A stretch of DNA of 64,000 nt from Falsiroseomonas oleicola (GCF_019029495.1 NZ_JAERQM010000007.1:228180-292179); one strand, 5' to 3'; shown: positions 1 through 8,469, numbered from the stretch's first letter. Notes: generated from the sequence alone by a model not told the origin. Numbers and translations: made by a program.

Positions 1-287
1 GGCGTGCGCTGCCGGCCTAGGAATCGGCGCCGAGTTGGTGGAGCTGCCCGACCTGGTGGCGTGCCCTGCCGGCCTCGGGGCCGGTGCTGGGCTGGTGGAG
101 CCGCGCGCCCTGGTGGCGTGCGCTGCCGGCCCGGGGATCGGCGCCGAGTTGGTGGAGCTGCTCGACCTGGTGGCGTGCGCTGCCGGCCTCGGGGCCGGCG
201 CTGGGCTGGTGAAGCTGCGCGCCCTGGTGGGGCGTGCGCTGCCAGCCTTGGGGCGGGCGCCGAGCTGGTGGAGCCGCGCGCCCTGGT
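1..287. repeat. 57-bp tandem repeat (minisatellite), five units
   Basis: Five head-to-tail units start at about 1, 58, 115, 172 and 231, each beginning GGCGTGC or a variant. The period is 57 bp (19 codons), except unit 4, which carries two extra G and is 59 bp. Units alternate between two versions, one with a GGCGCCGAGTTGG core and one with a GGGGCCGGTGCTGG core, so a 114-bp higher-order period is visible. Frame 2 is open across the first four units and would encode 19-residue repeats of the style ACAAGLGxGAxLVExxxLV. The GG insertion breaks that frame. The array may continue left of the window, so it could be the 3' end of a repeat protein or non-coding. Confidence 0.85.
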
Positions 288-647
288 GGAGGGGCTGGCG
301 CTGATCTGGTGGACATTCGCGCGCCCCCCCCGCCACCCCCTCACCCCCCACTCCCGGGAATGTTCGCGCCCTTACCTGTGCGCCTGTGCGCACGGAGACT
401 ATGAAAATTCCGGAGGATTTGCCTTTGTGGCCGAAGCCGGACCCGCCCACCTAGGGCGTGCAGCGGATCGCGTTTCGCAATTGCAGCTCACGCGGGAGCG
501 CGACCATTCAGAGCGCTACCAAACCTAGGGCGACAGGCTGCGACAGGGCGCGGCCCCTCAGCCAGAGAACGACGCCGTGTGGTTGCACCATGGTTGCACT
601 TGAAATGAAGCCGCCAGCTCCGATTGCTCGGAAGCCGGCGGAAAACT
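288..647. other. Gene-poor stretch between minisatellite and tRNA-Ala
   Basis: No protein family is recognisable here. The stretch holds a C-rich tract (about 325-355) and a possible 17-codon ORF at 401-454 (MKIPEDLPLWPKPDPPT) preceded by ACGGAGACT, which is a plausible ribosome binding site. It also has a short direct repeat GGTTGCAC at about 581 and 593. Read on the minus strand, a bulged hairpin at about 611-641 (TCCGA-GCAA-TCGGA core) lies just beyond the tRNA 3' end and could terminate the tRNA transcript, but the T tract is poor. Confidence 0.4.
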
Positions 648-723
648 TGGTGGAGCCATGGGGAGTCGAACCCCAGACCTCTTGAATGCCATTCAAGCGC
701 TCTACCAACTGAGCTATGGCCCC
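648..723 (-). tRNA. tRNA-Ala, anticodon GGC
   Basis: The 76-nt cloverleaf reads on the minus strand. The acceptor GGGGCCA pairs with TGGCTCC and keeps the G3:U70 wobble that is the classic alanine identity element. The D arm is GCTCAGTTGGTAGAGC. The anticodon stem is CTTGA/TCAAG with loop ATGGCAT, giving anticodon GGC (reads GCC). The T arm contains GGTTCGACTCC. The CCA end is encoded. Confidence 0.97.
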
Positions 724-866
724 GCACACAGTCGCGAGGCCGGGCGTATAGCGGCCGGTCGTGGGGTGCGCAAGACACCCTCATGTCGGTTTTGCGCGCC
801 CCCTTTCACGGCGCCCCGGACCCGCATAGGTTCCAGCAGGACGGGCCGGAGGATGGCGACAGGACG

Positions 867-1604
867 ATGGGCAAGATCTACGACGACGCGACATCGGCGC
901 TCGCGGGGCTGCTGCGGGACGACATGACCATCATGTCCGGCGGCTTCGGCCTCGGCGGCATCCCCTCCGTCCTGATCGAGGCGATCCGGGAGAGTGGGGT
1001 GAAGGGCCTCACCGTCATCTCCAACAATGCGGGCGTCGACGATGCCGGGCTCGGCCTGCTGCTGCACACAAGGCAGATCCGCAAGATGATCTCCTCCTAT
1101 GTCGGGGAGAATGCGACCTTCGCGAAGCAGTACCTGGCCGGGGAGCTGGAGATCGAGTTCAACCCGCAGGGCACGCTTGCGGAACGCATCCGCGCCGGCG
1201 GCGCCGGCATCCCGGCCTTCTTCACCAAGACCGGCTACGGCACCGCGGTGGCGGAGGGGAAGGAGACCCGGGAATTCGACGGCAGCCATTACGTGATGGA
1301 GCGCGGCTTGTTCGCCGACCTCGCCATCATCCATGCCTGGATGGGCGACCATGAGGGCAACCTCGTCTATCGGAAGACGGCGCGGAATTTCAATCCCGTG
1401 ATGGCCACCGCGGCGAAGGTCACGGTCGCGCAGGTCGAGCATATCGTGGCGAATGGCCAGATCGACGCCGACCACATCCACACGCCGGGCATCTTCGTGA
1501 AGCGGATGATCGCCCTGCCGCCCGGCTTCGAGAAGCGGATCGAGCAGCGCACCGTGCGCAAGCGCCCCGCGGCCGCCGCCGCCGGCGCCGAATCGCAGGC
1601 CTGA
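867..1604 (+). CDS. scoA: 3-oxoacid CoA-transferase subunit A
   Basis: The 245-residue alpha subunit of a class I CoA-transferase (succinyl-CoA:3-ketoacid type). It pairs with the next gene to move CoA from succinyl-CoA to acetoacetate or a related acid in the cytoplasm, as in ketone-body and butyrate use. The glycine-rich GGFGLGGIP at residues 25-33 and the downstream NNAG and NPQGTLAERIRAGGAGIPAF blocks are typical of the subunit. The reading frame stays open upstream to 624, but that stretch crosses the tRNA gene, so the ATG at 867 is preferred. The beta subunit starts 12 bp after the stop. The exact acyl substrate cannot be read from the sequence. The Ala/Arg-rich C-terminal tail is unremarkable. 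Confidence 0.92.
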   Translation: MGKIYDDATSALAGLLRDDMTIMSGGFGLGGIPSVLIEAIRESGVKGLTVISNNAGVDDAGLGLLLHTRQIRKMISSYVGENATFAKQYLAGELEIEFNPQGTLAERIRAGGAGIPAFFTKTGYGTAVAEGKETREFDGSHYVMERGLFADLAIIHAWMGDHEGNLVYRKTARNFNPVMATAAKVTVAQVEHIVANGQIDADHIHTPGIFVKRMIALPPGFEKRIEQRTVRKRPAAAAAGAESQA

Positions 1605-1616
1605 GGAGAAAAGACG

Positions 1617-2267
1617 ATGCCCTGGACCCGCGACGAAATGGCCGCCCGCGCGGCGCGCGAATTGCAGGACGGATTCTACGTCAATCTCGGCATCGGCATC
1701 CCGACGCTGGTGGCGAACCACGTGCCGCCCGGCATGACGGTGCAGCTTCAGTCGGAGAACGGCATGCTCGGCCTCGGCCCCTTCCCCTATGAGGGGGAGG
1801 AGGATCCGGACCTCATCAATGCCGGCAAGCAGACCATCACGGCCCTGCCCAGCAGCAGCTATTTCGACAGCGCCCAGAGCTTCGGGATGATCCGCGGCGG
1901 GCATATCGACCTGTCGATCCTGGGCGCGCTTCAGGTGGCGCAGAATGGCGACCTGGCGAACTGGATGATCCCCGGCAAGATGGTGAAGGGGATGGGCGGT
2001 GCCATGGACCTGGTGGCGGGCGTCAAGCGGGTGATCGTGCTGATGGAGCACACCGCCGGCGGCAAGCCGAAGCTGCTGAAGGCCTGCAACCTGCCGCTGA
2101 CCGGCCGCCGCGTGGTGGATGTGGTGGTGACGGAGCTCGGCGTCTTCGCCATCGACAAGGCTGGCGACGGCGCGATGCGGCTGTTGGAAATGGCGCCCGG
2201 TGTGACCGAGGCGGAGATCCGGGAGAAGACCGAGGCCGATTACGAGCTCGCGCTGGTCAACGCCTGA
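1617..2267 (+). CDS. scoB: 3-oxoacid CoA-transferase subunit B
   Basis: The 216-residue beta subunit, co-transcribed with the alpha subunit. The SENG motif at residues 46-49 carries the Glu (E47) that forms the covalent glutamyl-CoA thioester in this family. It is followed by the usual GMLG and [12 protein letters not shown] blocks. Full length compared with known ScoB proteins. AAGACG just before the ATG is a weak ribosome binding site, and coupling to scoA translation is likely. ScoAB, AtoDA and PcaIJ types share these motifs; the sequence looks most like the SCOT group, but substrate assignment is an inference. Confidence 0.92.
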   Translation: MPWTRDEMAARAARELQDGFYVNLGIGIPTLVANHVPPGMTVQLQSENGMLGLGPFPYEGEEDPDLINAGKQTITALPSSSYFDSAQSFGMIRGGHIDLSILGALQVAQNGDLANWMIPGKMVKGMGGAMDLVAGVKRVIVLMEHTAGGKPKLLKACNLPLTGRRVVDVVVTELGVFAIDKAGDGAMRLLEMAPGVTEAEIREKTEADYELALVNA

Positions 2268-2307
2268 TGCCGGTGGGCGGGGTGCGAGGCCCCGCCCTGT
2301 TCCCTAT

Positions 2308-2817
2308 CTACTGAAGCTGCGGCTGGCGACCCTGCTGGTAGCGCAGGCGGTCATCCTCCAGGACCCGGCGCAGCCGTTCCAGCTCCTGTTCCCGCTGCGC
2401 CAGGGACCGTTCCCAGTCCCCGCCCGCGGTAGGCGCGCTGGCGCGCGTCGTTGCGGTCATCGGGGCGGCGGGCAGCGGGGCGGTGTCGCGCACCACATTG
2501 CGCCGCACCGGCGCGCGGCGCACGCGGCGGGCCGAGCTCGACCGGCGCGTGGTGGTCGGTGTGGCGACCGGCACGGGCGGTGGCGGCACCCAGTCGAGCA
2601 GCGGAATCGGGCCGCGGGCCTCCGCCGGGGCGACGGTGGCGGATGCGCCGGAGGAGAAGCTGGGCGGCGCCGGCGTGCGCTGCCGGAAGTTCTCGAAATC
2701 GGTGACGGTGGAACTCAGCAGGTCACGGCCAGGGCCGGAATCGTTCCAGTGCTGCGCGGCGGCAGGCTGGATCAGCAACAGGCCCAGAGGCAGAGCGAGA
2801 AGGGCAAAGCGGCGCAT
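2308..2817 (-). CDS. Secreted or periplasmic protein of unknown function
   Basis: 169 residues from the chosen Met. The N-terminus MRRFALLALPLGLLLIQPAAAQ is a clear Sec signal peptide with cleavage expected after AAA (about residue 21). The middle is rich in Pro, Thr, Ala and Arg and looks disordered. The last ~35 residues (WERSLAQREQELERLRRVL onward) form a charged, probably coiled-coil helix. The frame extends upstream to 2907, but the signal peptide fixes the start at 2817. It converges on scoB. No family recognised. Confidence 0.7.
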   Translation of the reverse strand: MRRFALLALPLGLLLIQPAAAQHWNDSGPGRDLLSSTVTDFENFRQRTPAPPSFSSGASATVAPAEARGPIPLLDWVPPPPVPVATPTTTRRSSSARRVRRAPVRRNVVRDTAPLPAAPMTATTRASAPTAGGDWERSLAQREQELERLRRVLEDDRLRYQQGRQPQLQ

Positions 2818-2998
2818 CGGCTGGGGTCCCACATTGGCGGCACAACGGGCGGGTGGCCCGGCCCCGGATTCGTGGACGAAGATGAACGGCCCCGCCGCGT
2901 CGCACAAGCTTTGAAAAACGCGACGTGCCAGAGGTTTGAGTTGCCAGAGGTTTGATCTGCGCTAGGTTTGAGCTGCGAGAGGTTTCAGCGGTGAAGCG

Positions 2999-3424
2999 TC
3001 ACAGCAGGCACAGCGCCTCCAGCTCGCGCCGCAGCGCGGGCGGCAGGGCCTCCAGCCCATCGGCGGCCTGGGCGCCACGTGGCGCGTCCGGCGGCGCTGC
3101 CGCGGAGTCCAGATAACGCCAGCCCTGGAAGGGCTTTTGCGGGCGCGGTTGCAACAGCACCAGTTCCGGATCCAGCACCAGGCCGGCACAGGCGGTGCCA
3201 TCGTCCCAGCGCTCCTCCCGCACCTCCAGGATGCGCTGGCGCACCCGGATCAGGCCGGCGAGAACCCAGTAGAGCGAGCCGCCATCCACAAGCTCCGCCG
3301 CCCGTTTCGGCACCATGCGGGTCTGGTGCCGCAGGGGCGGATCAAGCGCCGCGCGCCGTGTCTGGCCGGCGGCGAGTTCCGCCACCTCCTTCGGCCCGAC
3401 GCAGAGTTTCAGCAGATGCAGCAT
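2999..3424 (-). CDS. DUF1489 family protein
   Basis: 141 residues beginning MLHLLKLCVGPKEVAELAAGQ, the signature start of the alphaproteobacterial DUF1489 family, which has no established function. Further family-like blocks are TRMVPKRAAELVDGGSLYWV and IRVRQRILEV, ending in LVLLQPRPQKPFQGWRYL. The frame is open upstream to 3601, but the extension is low-complexity and overlaps the promoter side of the divergent TAXI gene, so the Met at 3424 is preferred. Likely cytosolic. Confidence 0.85.
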   Translation of the reverse strand: MLHLLKLCVGPKEVAELAAGQTRRAALDPPLRHQTRMVPKRAAELVDGGSLYWVLAGLIRVRQRILEVREERWDDGTACAGLVLDPELVLLQPRPQKPFQGWRYLDSAAAPPDAPRGAQAADGLEALPPALRRELEALCLL

Positions 3425-3552
3425 GCGGGATGGATGTAGCCACCGGCCGAGTCCGCACAAGCCCAAACCGCGCCGCGGCCTATCCAAGCTTGCCCCCGGC
3501 GGCGATCCGGGGATAAACCCGGTGCAACGAAACCGTCCAAGGGAGACAAAGC

Positions 3553-4545
3553 ATGCTTCGCCGGAACCTGCTGGCCGCCACCGTGCTCGGCGCCGCCGCA
3601 CCGACGCTGTTCACCCCCGCCATCGCACAGCCGCGCAACGCCGCCTGGCCGCGGGCGCTGAACATGGGCACCGCCGCACCGGGTGGCACCTATGCGCTGT
3701 ATGGGCCGGCCTGGGGCCAGATCGCCCAGGAAGCCACGGGCGTGCAGATTTCCTACCGCACCACTCAGGGCCCGAACCAGAACATCATCCTGGTGAACCG
3801 CAAGGAAATCGAGCTGGGCATGGCCACCATGGGCGTGGCGCTGCAGGCCTGGAATGGGGTCGGCGCCTGGACCCAGGGCAACCGCTTCCGCGATATCCGC
3901 GCGCTGTTCCCCATGTATGACACGCCCTTCCACGGCATCGCGCTGAAGCGCACCGGCATCACCAAGCATGCCGATCTGGCCGGCAAGAGCGTCGGCGTCG
4001 GCCCGCGTGGCGGCACGCCGGGCACCTACTACCCGCTGCTGTTGCAGGAACTGGGCATCGCCCCCTCGGCCGTGCGCTACGGCTCGGCCTCCGACCTCGT
4101 GGGCCAGATCCAGGACGGGTTGCTGGATTCCTTCCTCTTCGCCTCCGGCGTGCCGGTGCCCGCCTTCAGCGAGATCGAGGTGCAGGCCGAGGTGAATTTC
4201 CTGGACTTCACCCAGGCGGAGATCGCCAAGCTGACGGCGAAGTATCCGGAACTCGCCGCCGGGTCCCTGCCGATGGGCACCTATCGCACGCAGCAGCAGC
4301 CGCTCGGCATCGTCGGGATGTACAACTTCGCCATCGCCCACAAGTCGATCGCCGACGACCTGGCCTATGAGATCACCAAGTCGGTGCTGTCGCAGAATTC
4401 CCGCTTCAAGGCGGCGATCTCCGCGGCGTCGGAGACGGTGGCGGCGAACTGGAACAAGAACACCTTCCTGCCCTTCCACCCCGGCGCCGCGCGCTACCTG
4501 CGCGAGGTCGGCCAGCAGATCCCCGACAATCTGGTGATGGCCTGA
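3553..4545 (+). CDS. TAXI family TRAP transporter solute-binding protein (orphan)
   Basis: 330 residues with a signal peptide (about 1-25, ending TPAIAQ), then the TAXI/NMT1-like periplasmic binding fold. The family start ALNMGTAAPGGTYALYGPAWG is followed by SYRTTQGPNQNIILVNRKEIELGMA and GKSVGVGPRGGTPGTYYPLLL. Such proteins deliver a substrate to a fused TRAP membrane subunit. No DctQM-like gene lies nearby, so this copy is an orphan whose permease must be elsewhere. The adjacent downstream chemoreceptor could be a functional partner, but that is only suggested by position. A strong terminator follows. The ligand is unknown. Confidence 0.9.
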   Translation: MLRRNLLAATVLGAAAPTLFTPAIAQPRNAAWPRALNMGTAAPGGTYALYGPAWGQIAQEATGVQISYRTTQGPNQNIILVNRKEIELGMATMGVALQAWNGVGAWTQGNRFRDIRALFPMYDTPFHGIALKRTGITKHADLAGKSVGVGPRGGTPGTYYPLLLQELGIAPSAVRYGSASDLVGQIQDGLLDSFLFASGVPVPAFSEIEVQAEVNFLDFTQAEIAKLTAKYPELAAGSLPMGTYRTQQQPLGIVGMYNFAIAHKSIADDLAYEITKSVLSQNSRFKAAISAASETVAANWNKNTFLPFHPGAARYLREVGQQIPDNLVMA

Positions 4546-4553
4546 GCGGAAGG

Positions 4554-4590
4554 CCCCCGGCGCAGCGCGATGCGCCGGGGGTCTGTTTCG
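4554..4590 (+). terminator. Rho-independent terminator after the TAXI gene
   Basis: An 11-bp perfect stem CCCCCGGCGCA (4554-4564) / TGCGCCGGGGG (4571-4581) with a 6-nt loop, followed by TCTGTTTCG. The T tract is imperfect. Confidence 0.8.
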
Positions 4591-4594
4591 AATT

Positions 4595-4624
4595 TTGAGA
4601 ACTGTCTTGATTTATTCATATGAT
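4595..4624 (+). promoter_or_regulatory. Putative sigma-70 promoter for the chemoreceptor gene
   Basis: TTGAGA (4595-4600), an 18-bp spacer, then TATGAT (4619-4624), in a local AT-rich patch between the terminator and the chemoreceptor. This would give a leader of about 115 nt. Confidence 0.5.
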
Positions 4625-4747
4625 CCCGTGTACTGGACAAACCTCACGCTTCTGTGAAGGCTTGGGTCGCGCGCCATGGCGCATCTTCACGGGATGGCAA
4701 GGCCCCGGGTGGCAGGTTGACGGCCTCAATGCCGTGGAGCCGGGCCC

Positions 4748-7066
4748 ATGCGTTTTCTCCTGGACTTGTCAGTAAGCCGAAAATTGGCGGCCTCCGCCGC
4801 CCTTGCCTTGTTGATGATCGTCGGGCTCGTGGCGATGACTTGGCGCGAAACCTCCCAGATCATCGCCCAGCAATCCGTCGCGGCGCGGGTGCAGACCGCA
4901 ATGGATGCCATGGACAACGGCATCGAGCGCCTCATGGACGTGGCGGTCATGGAACGCGACCTGCTGCTGACCCATGATGAGGCGGGCCAGGCGCCGGCCT
5001 GGCAGGCGATCGAGAATGCGATCGCCCAGGGTTCGACGGCGGCCCGCGACGCGGCCGCGGGTTCCGGCGATCCACGGCTGATGGAGGGGGCAACGGCCCT
5101 GGCTGATGCGGCCGAGCGCTATCGCGAGGCACTGCGCAAGGTGGCGGAACAGCGCGCGCTGATGGTCGTGGCCCGTGACCGCGAGTTGTTCCCGCTCTCC
5201 GGCGAATATGACTCCCTGTACGAGGCGGTGTCCGCCAGCTTCGGCTTCGACCTGCCCGCCGACCAGCAGGACGACGCCCGTTACCGTCTGCAGACGGTGC
5301 ATAACGCGGTGGGCGAGGTGCGGATCGGCGTGCAGCGGCTGCTGGCGACGGGCGACGAGGCGCAGAACCGCCGCGTGCGGCGTGGCATCGCCCAGGCCCG
5401 GGTGCATAGCCGCGGGTTGCTGTCGGTCGAGGCGCCGGCACGGCTGAAGGAGGATGTGGGCCGCCTGGCCGAGCGCGCCCAGGCCATCGGCCTCGCGGCT
5501 GGCAAGATCCTCGATGCCGGTGAGGAAGTGGCCAAGCTGCGGCGCGATGAGGTGACGCCGGCGCGCGAGGCGCTGGAACAGGCGGCGCACGGCCTTTCCA
5601 GCGCCGGCCTGGCGCTGGCCGGAACCCAGCGCGAACAGGTGCAGCACCGTGCGGAACTTGTGCGCAGCACGGCCATGTGGTCCGGCGTCGCCATCGCCCT
5701 GGTGCTGCTGCTGTCTTCCTTCGCCATGGCGCGCGGCATCGGCGCCCCGATGCGCCGCCTTTCCGCCGTGATGGCCCGCATCGCCGGCGGCCAATCCGAC
5801 ATCGCCGTGCCCGATCGCGGCCGCCGCGACGAGATCGGCGCGATGGCGGAGGCCCTGGAAGGCCTGCGCAGCACCGTGGACCGCGCCTTCTCCCAGGGCC
5901 AGATGATCGAGCAATTGCCGGCGGCGGTGATGAGCGCCGATCCGAAGAACGGCTTCCGCATGACCTATATGAATGCGGAAAGCACCCGCCTGCTGACCCA
6001 GCTCCGCAAGCTGCTGCCCTGCGGGCCGGAGGAGATGATCGGCCAGCCGATCGACATCTTCCACAGGGATGCGGCGCATCAGATGGACATCCTGTCCGAC
6101 CCGGCGCGCCTGCCGCATACCGCCCGCATCAAGCTGGGCAACGAGGTGCTGGAACTGCGGGTCTCCGCCATCCGCGACGCAGCCGGGGCCTATGCCGCCA
6201 CCATGCTGACCTGGACCCTGGCGACCGAGCAGGTGCGCCTGGCCGATACCTTCGAGAGCGAGGTCGGCGCCGTGGTCGCCGCCGTGGCGGAATCGGCCGC
6301 GCGCCTGCAACAGTCGGCGGAGGAACTCTCCGGCACCGCCCAGACCTCCGGGCGCGAAGCCGCCGCGGTGGCCGCGGCCGGTGGCCGGGCGCAGGGCGAT
6401 GTGCAGGCTGTGGCGGCGGCGGCCGAGGAGATGGCCAGCTCCGTCACCGAGATCGCCCGCCAGGTGGGCGAGGCCGCGCAGGTCGCCAGCCGCGCGGTGG
6501 AGGAAGCCCGGGCGACCGACGCCACCGTGCAGGGCCTTTCCGAGGCCGCGGCCCGCATCGGCGACGTGGTCCGCCTGATCGGCGACATCGCCGGCCAGAC
6601 CAACCTCCTGGCCCTGAACGCGACCATCGAGGCGGCGCGGGCCGGCGAGGCCGGGAAGGGCTTCGCCGTGGTCGCCAGCGAGGTGAAGTCGCTGGCCGGC
6701 CAGACCGCCAAGGCGACGGAGGAGATCGCGGCCCAGATCGGCCAGATGCAGCAGGCCACGACCCAGGCGGTGACCGCCATTCGCGGCATCGGCGCCACGG
6801 TCGAGCGCACCAGCGAGATCGCCACGGCCATCGCCGCGGCGGTGGAGGAACAGGGCGCCGCGACGCAGGAGATCGCGCGCAGCGCCTCCCAGGTCGCGGA
6901 TGCCACCCAGACGGTGGCCCAGCGCATCGAGGGTGTGCGCGGCGCGGCGGAAGCGACCGGCGAAGCGGCGGGGACCATGCGCGACGACAGCGGCGCCCTG
7001 GCCGGCCAGGCCCGGCAGTTGCAGGAAAAGACCGACAACTTCCTGCGCGCCGTGCGGGCCATCTGA
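4748..7066 (+). CDS. Methyl-accepting chemotaxis protein with HAMP and PAS-like domains
   Basis: 772-residue transmembrane chemoreceptor. Visible order: N-terminal TM (about 13-31); a long helical periplasmic or sensory part (32-305); second TM (about 309-328, [20 protein letters not shown]); HAMP (about 329-380, with [11 protein letters not shown]); a PAS-like segment (about 386-500, from [14 protein letters not shown]); and the C-terminal signalling bundle with the conserved hairpin tip [20 protein letters not shown] near residue 610. It ends NFLRAVRAI without an NWETF-type CheR/CheB tether. It would relay an unknown signal to CheA through CheW. No che genes are in the window, although flagellar genes lie at its right end. 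Confidence 0.93.
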   Translation: MRFLLDLSVSRKLAASAALALLMIVGLVAMTWRETSQIIAQQSVAARVQTAMDAMDNGIERLMDVAVMERDLLLTHDEAGQAPAWQAIENAIAQGSTAARDAAAGSGDPRLMEGATALADAAERYREALRKVAEQRALMVVARDRELFPLSGEYDSLYEAVSASFGFDLPADQQDDARYRLQTVHNAVGEVRIGVQRLLATGDEAQNRRVRRGIAQARVHSRGLLSVEAPARLKEDVGRLAERAQAIGLAAGKILDAGEEVAKLRRDEVTPAREALEQAAHGLSSAGLALAGTQREQVQHRAELVRSTAMWSGVAIALVLLLSSFAMARGIGAPMRRLSAVMARIAGGQSDIAVPDRGRRDEIGAMAEALEGLRSTVDRAFSQGQMIEQLPAAVMSADPKNGFRMTYMNAESTRLLTQLRKLLPCGPEEMIGQPIDIFHRDAAHQMDILSDPARLPHTARIKLGNEVLELRVSAIRDAAGAYAATMLTWTLATEQVRLADTFESEVGAVVAAVAESAARLQQSAEELSGTAQTSGREAAAVAAAGGRAQGDVQAVAAAAEEMASSVTEIARQVGEAAQVASRAVEEARATDATVQGLSEAAARIGDVVRLIGDIAGQTNLLALNATIEAARAGEAGKGFAVVASEVKSLAGQTAKATEEIAAQIGQMQQATTQAVTAIRGIGATVERTSEIATAIAAAVEEQGAATQEIARSASQVADATQTVAQRIEGVRGAAEATGEAAGTMRDDSGALAGQARQLQEKTDNFLRAVRAI

Positions 7067-7076
7067 TGGCAGCGGG

Positions 7077-7205
7077 CCGGTCTCTTGACCGGTCCGAGCG
7101 CCCGAATGGGCGCCGCGGCTTATGCCGCGAAGCCAAGGAAACCGGAGGTTTCCGCCCGGCGTCTGAGGGCGGCCCGGAGCGGTTACGCGGAAGGGCCGTT
7201 GGTAT
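7077..7205. repeat. 129-bp multi-hairpin repeat element, copy 1
   Basis: About 95% identical (123/129) to the copy at 52888-53016 and of exactly the same length. It folds into consecutive hairpins: CCGGTC-TCTT-GACCGG, GCGCCC-GAAT-GGGCGC, CGCGGC-TTAT-GCCGCG, GGAAACC-GGA-GGTTTCC, CCGCCC/GGGCGG, and a final CCC/GGG stem enclosing GCG-GTTA-CGC. All six differences between copies fall in loops or unpaired bases. Both copies sit directly after a plus-strand stop codon. The right end of this copy creates TGGTATAAT, a perfect extended -10. I do not recognise a named RNA family. Confidence 0.85.
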
Positions 7206-7239
7206 AATACACCCGCCCCGGCGCTTGCCGGGGCGGGTG
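7203..7239 (+). promoter_or_regulatory. Extended -10 plus strong hairpin ahead of the Asd-like gene
   Basis: TATAAT (7203-7208), preceded by TGG (extended -10), with no good -35 at the correct spacing. It is followed immediately by a perfect 12-bp stem CACCCGCCCCGG (7210-7221) / CCGGGGCGGGTG (7228-7239). Transcripts starting here would carry the hairpin at their 5' end. Alternatively, the hairpin may simply end transcription from the chemoreceptor, although no T tract follows. Confidence 0.45.
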
Positions 7240-7283
7240 CGAAGCGCCTAAGCCGCCCCCACAGCAAGCGCAGGAGCGGCAGG

Positions 7284-8306
7284 ATGGGCTATCGTTTGGC
7301 CGTGGTCGGCGCCACCGGGGCGGTGGGTCGGGAAATCCTCAAGACCCTGGCGGAGCGCCATTTTCCGGTCGATGCCATGGTGGCGCTGACCGCCGGCCGG
7401 TCCCCGGGCAGCCAGGTCTCCTTCGGCGAGGACCAGGTGCTGACGGTGAAGGCGCTGGACAGCTTCGACTTCAAGGGCACCCACCTCGTCTTCTTCGTCG
7501 GCACCACCGGTGTCAGCACCCTGCATGCGCCGCGCGCCGCCGCCGCCGGTTGCCTGGTGATCGATGGCAGCGGCGCCTTCGACATGGAACATGACGTGCC
7601 GCTGGTGGTGCCGGAGGTGAATCCCCAGGCCCTGGCGCGATCCCGCAAGCGGCGGATCATCGCCAATCCGCTGGACGCGATCATTCCGGTGATGATGGCG
7701 TTGAAGCCGTTGCACGACCTGGCGCCGGTCCGCCGCGCGGTGGTCGCCACCTACCAGGCCGTCTCCGGCGCGGGGCGGGAGGCGATGGACGAGCTGTGGT
7801 CGCAGACCCGCGGCGTCTATGTGAACGAGACGCCGCCCTCCGAGCAGTTTCCGAAGCAGATCGCCTTCAACTGCATCCCCCAGGTCGATTCCATCCTGCC
7901 CGATGGCCCGACCCGGGCGGAGGCGGCGATGGCCCTGCAGGCGCGGAAGATCCTGAGCCCGGACCTGGCGCTGGTCGCCACCTGCGTCCGCGTGCCGGTC
8001 TTCATCGGCAACGCCGCCGCCGTGCATGCGGAGTTCGAGGCGGCGATCACGGAGGATCAGGCGCGGGAGGCGCTGCGCGAGGCGCCGGGGATGATCCTGC
8101 TCGATCGGCGGGAGGATGCCGGCTACACCACCCAGGCCGAGATCGGCGGCGAGGATGCGGTCTATGTCAGCCGCCTGCGCCGCGACGGCACCGTGCCGCA
8201 TGGCCTGGCCTTCTGGTGCCTGACCGACAATCTGCGCAAGGGCGCGGCCCTGAACGCGGTGCAGATCGCGGAGGAAGTGGTGGCGCAGGGACTTTTGGGG
8301 GGATAG
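7284..8306 (+). CDS. Aspartate-semialdehyde dehydrogenase-like protein lacking catalytic residues
   Basis: 340 residues, full length for the Asd family. It keeps the NADP-binding GATGAVG (9-15), the ATYQAVSGAG loop (about 154-163) and the DRREDAGY region. Where active enzymes have NPNC(S/T), with the nucleophilic Cys, this protein reads N128-P-L-D131-A. The conserved RVPV..(G/A)H that supplies the acid/base His reads RVPVFIGN, with N243. Both key residues are therefore missing and normal lysine/threonine-pathway activity is unlikely. It resembles USG-1-type Asd paralogues, whose role is poorly known. It lies between the repeat element and sdhC, not in an amino-acid operon. The frame is intact with normal codon use, so it is probably not a decaying gene. 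Confidence 0.85.
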   Translation: MGYRLAVVGATGAVGREILKTLAERHFPVDAMVALTAGRSPGSQVSFGEDQVLTVKALDSFDFKGTHLVFFVGTTGVSTLHAPRAAAAGCLVIDGSGAFDMEHDVPLVVPEVNPQALARSRKRRIIANPLDAIIPVMMALKPLHDLAPVRRAVVATYQAVSGAGREAMDELWSQTRGVYVNETPPSEQFPKQIAFNCIPQVDSILPDGPTRAEAAMALQARKILSPDLALVATCVRVPVFIGNAAAVHAEFEAAITEDQAREALREAPGMILLDRREDAGYTTQAEIGGEDAVYVSRLRRDGTVPHGLAFWCLTDNLRKGAALNAVQIAEEVVAQGLLGG

Positions 8307-8381
8307 CGCCGGGGTGGATGAGGAAATTGTCCTCCGGGGCAGGAAAGTCCCGCTTCGTTCCCCTATTCGCGCCTGCCTGCG

Positions 8382-8410
8382 TTGACGCTATGGCGCGCTG
8401 CACCATAAAA
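8382..8410 (+). promoter_or_regulatory. Putative sigma-70 promoter of the sdhCDAB operon
   Basis: TTGACG (8382-8387), a 17-bp spacer, then ATAAAA (8405-8410), about 60 bp before the sdhC start. Confidence 0.5.
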
Positions 8411-8469
8411 CCCTGTCAACAGTGTGCGGCGCGCCCGGGGCATGGCGCGCCTTGAGGAGCGGGCACCGC

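Noticed and set aside
714-2051. Long minus-strand open frame opposite the CoA-transferase genes
   Set aside because: His/Arg/Ala-rich translation is the usual antisense shadow of GC-rich coding DNA. The plus-strand genes have clear family motifs.
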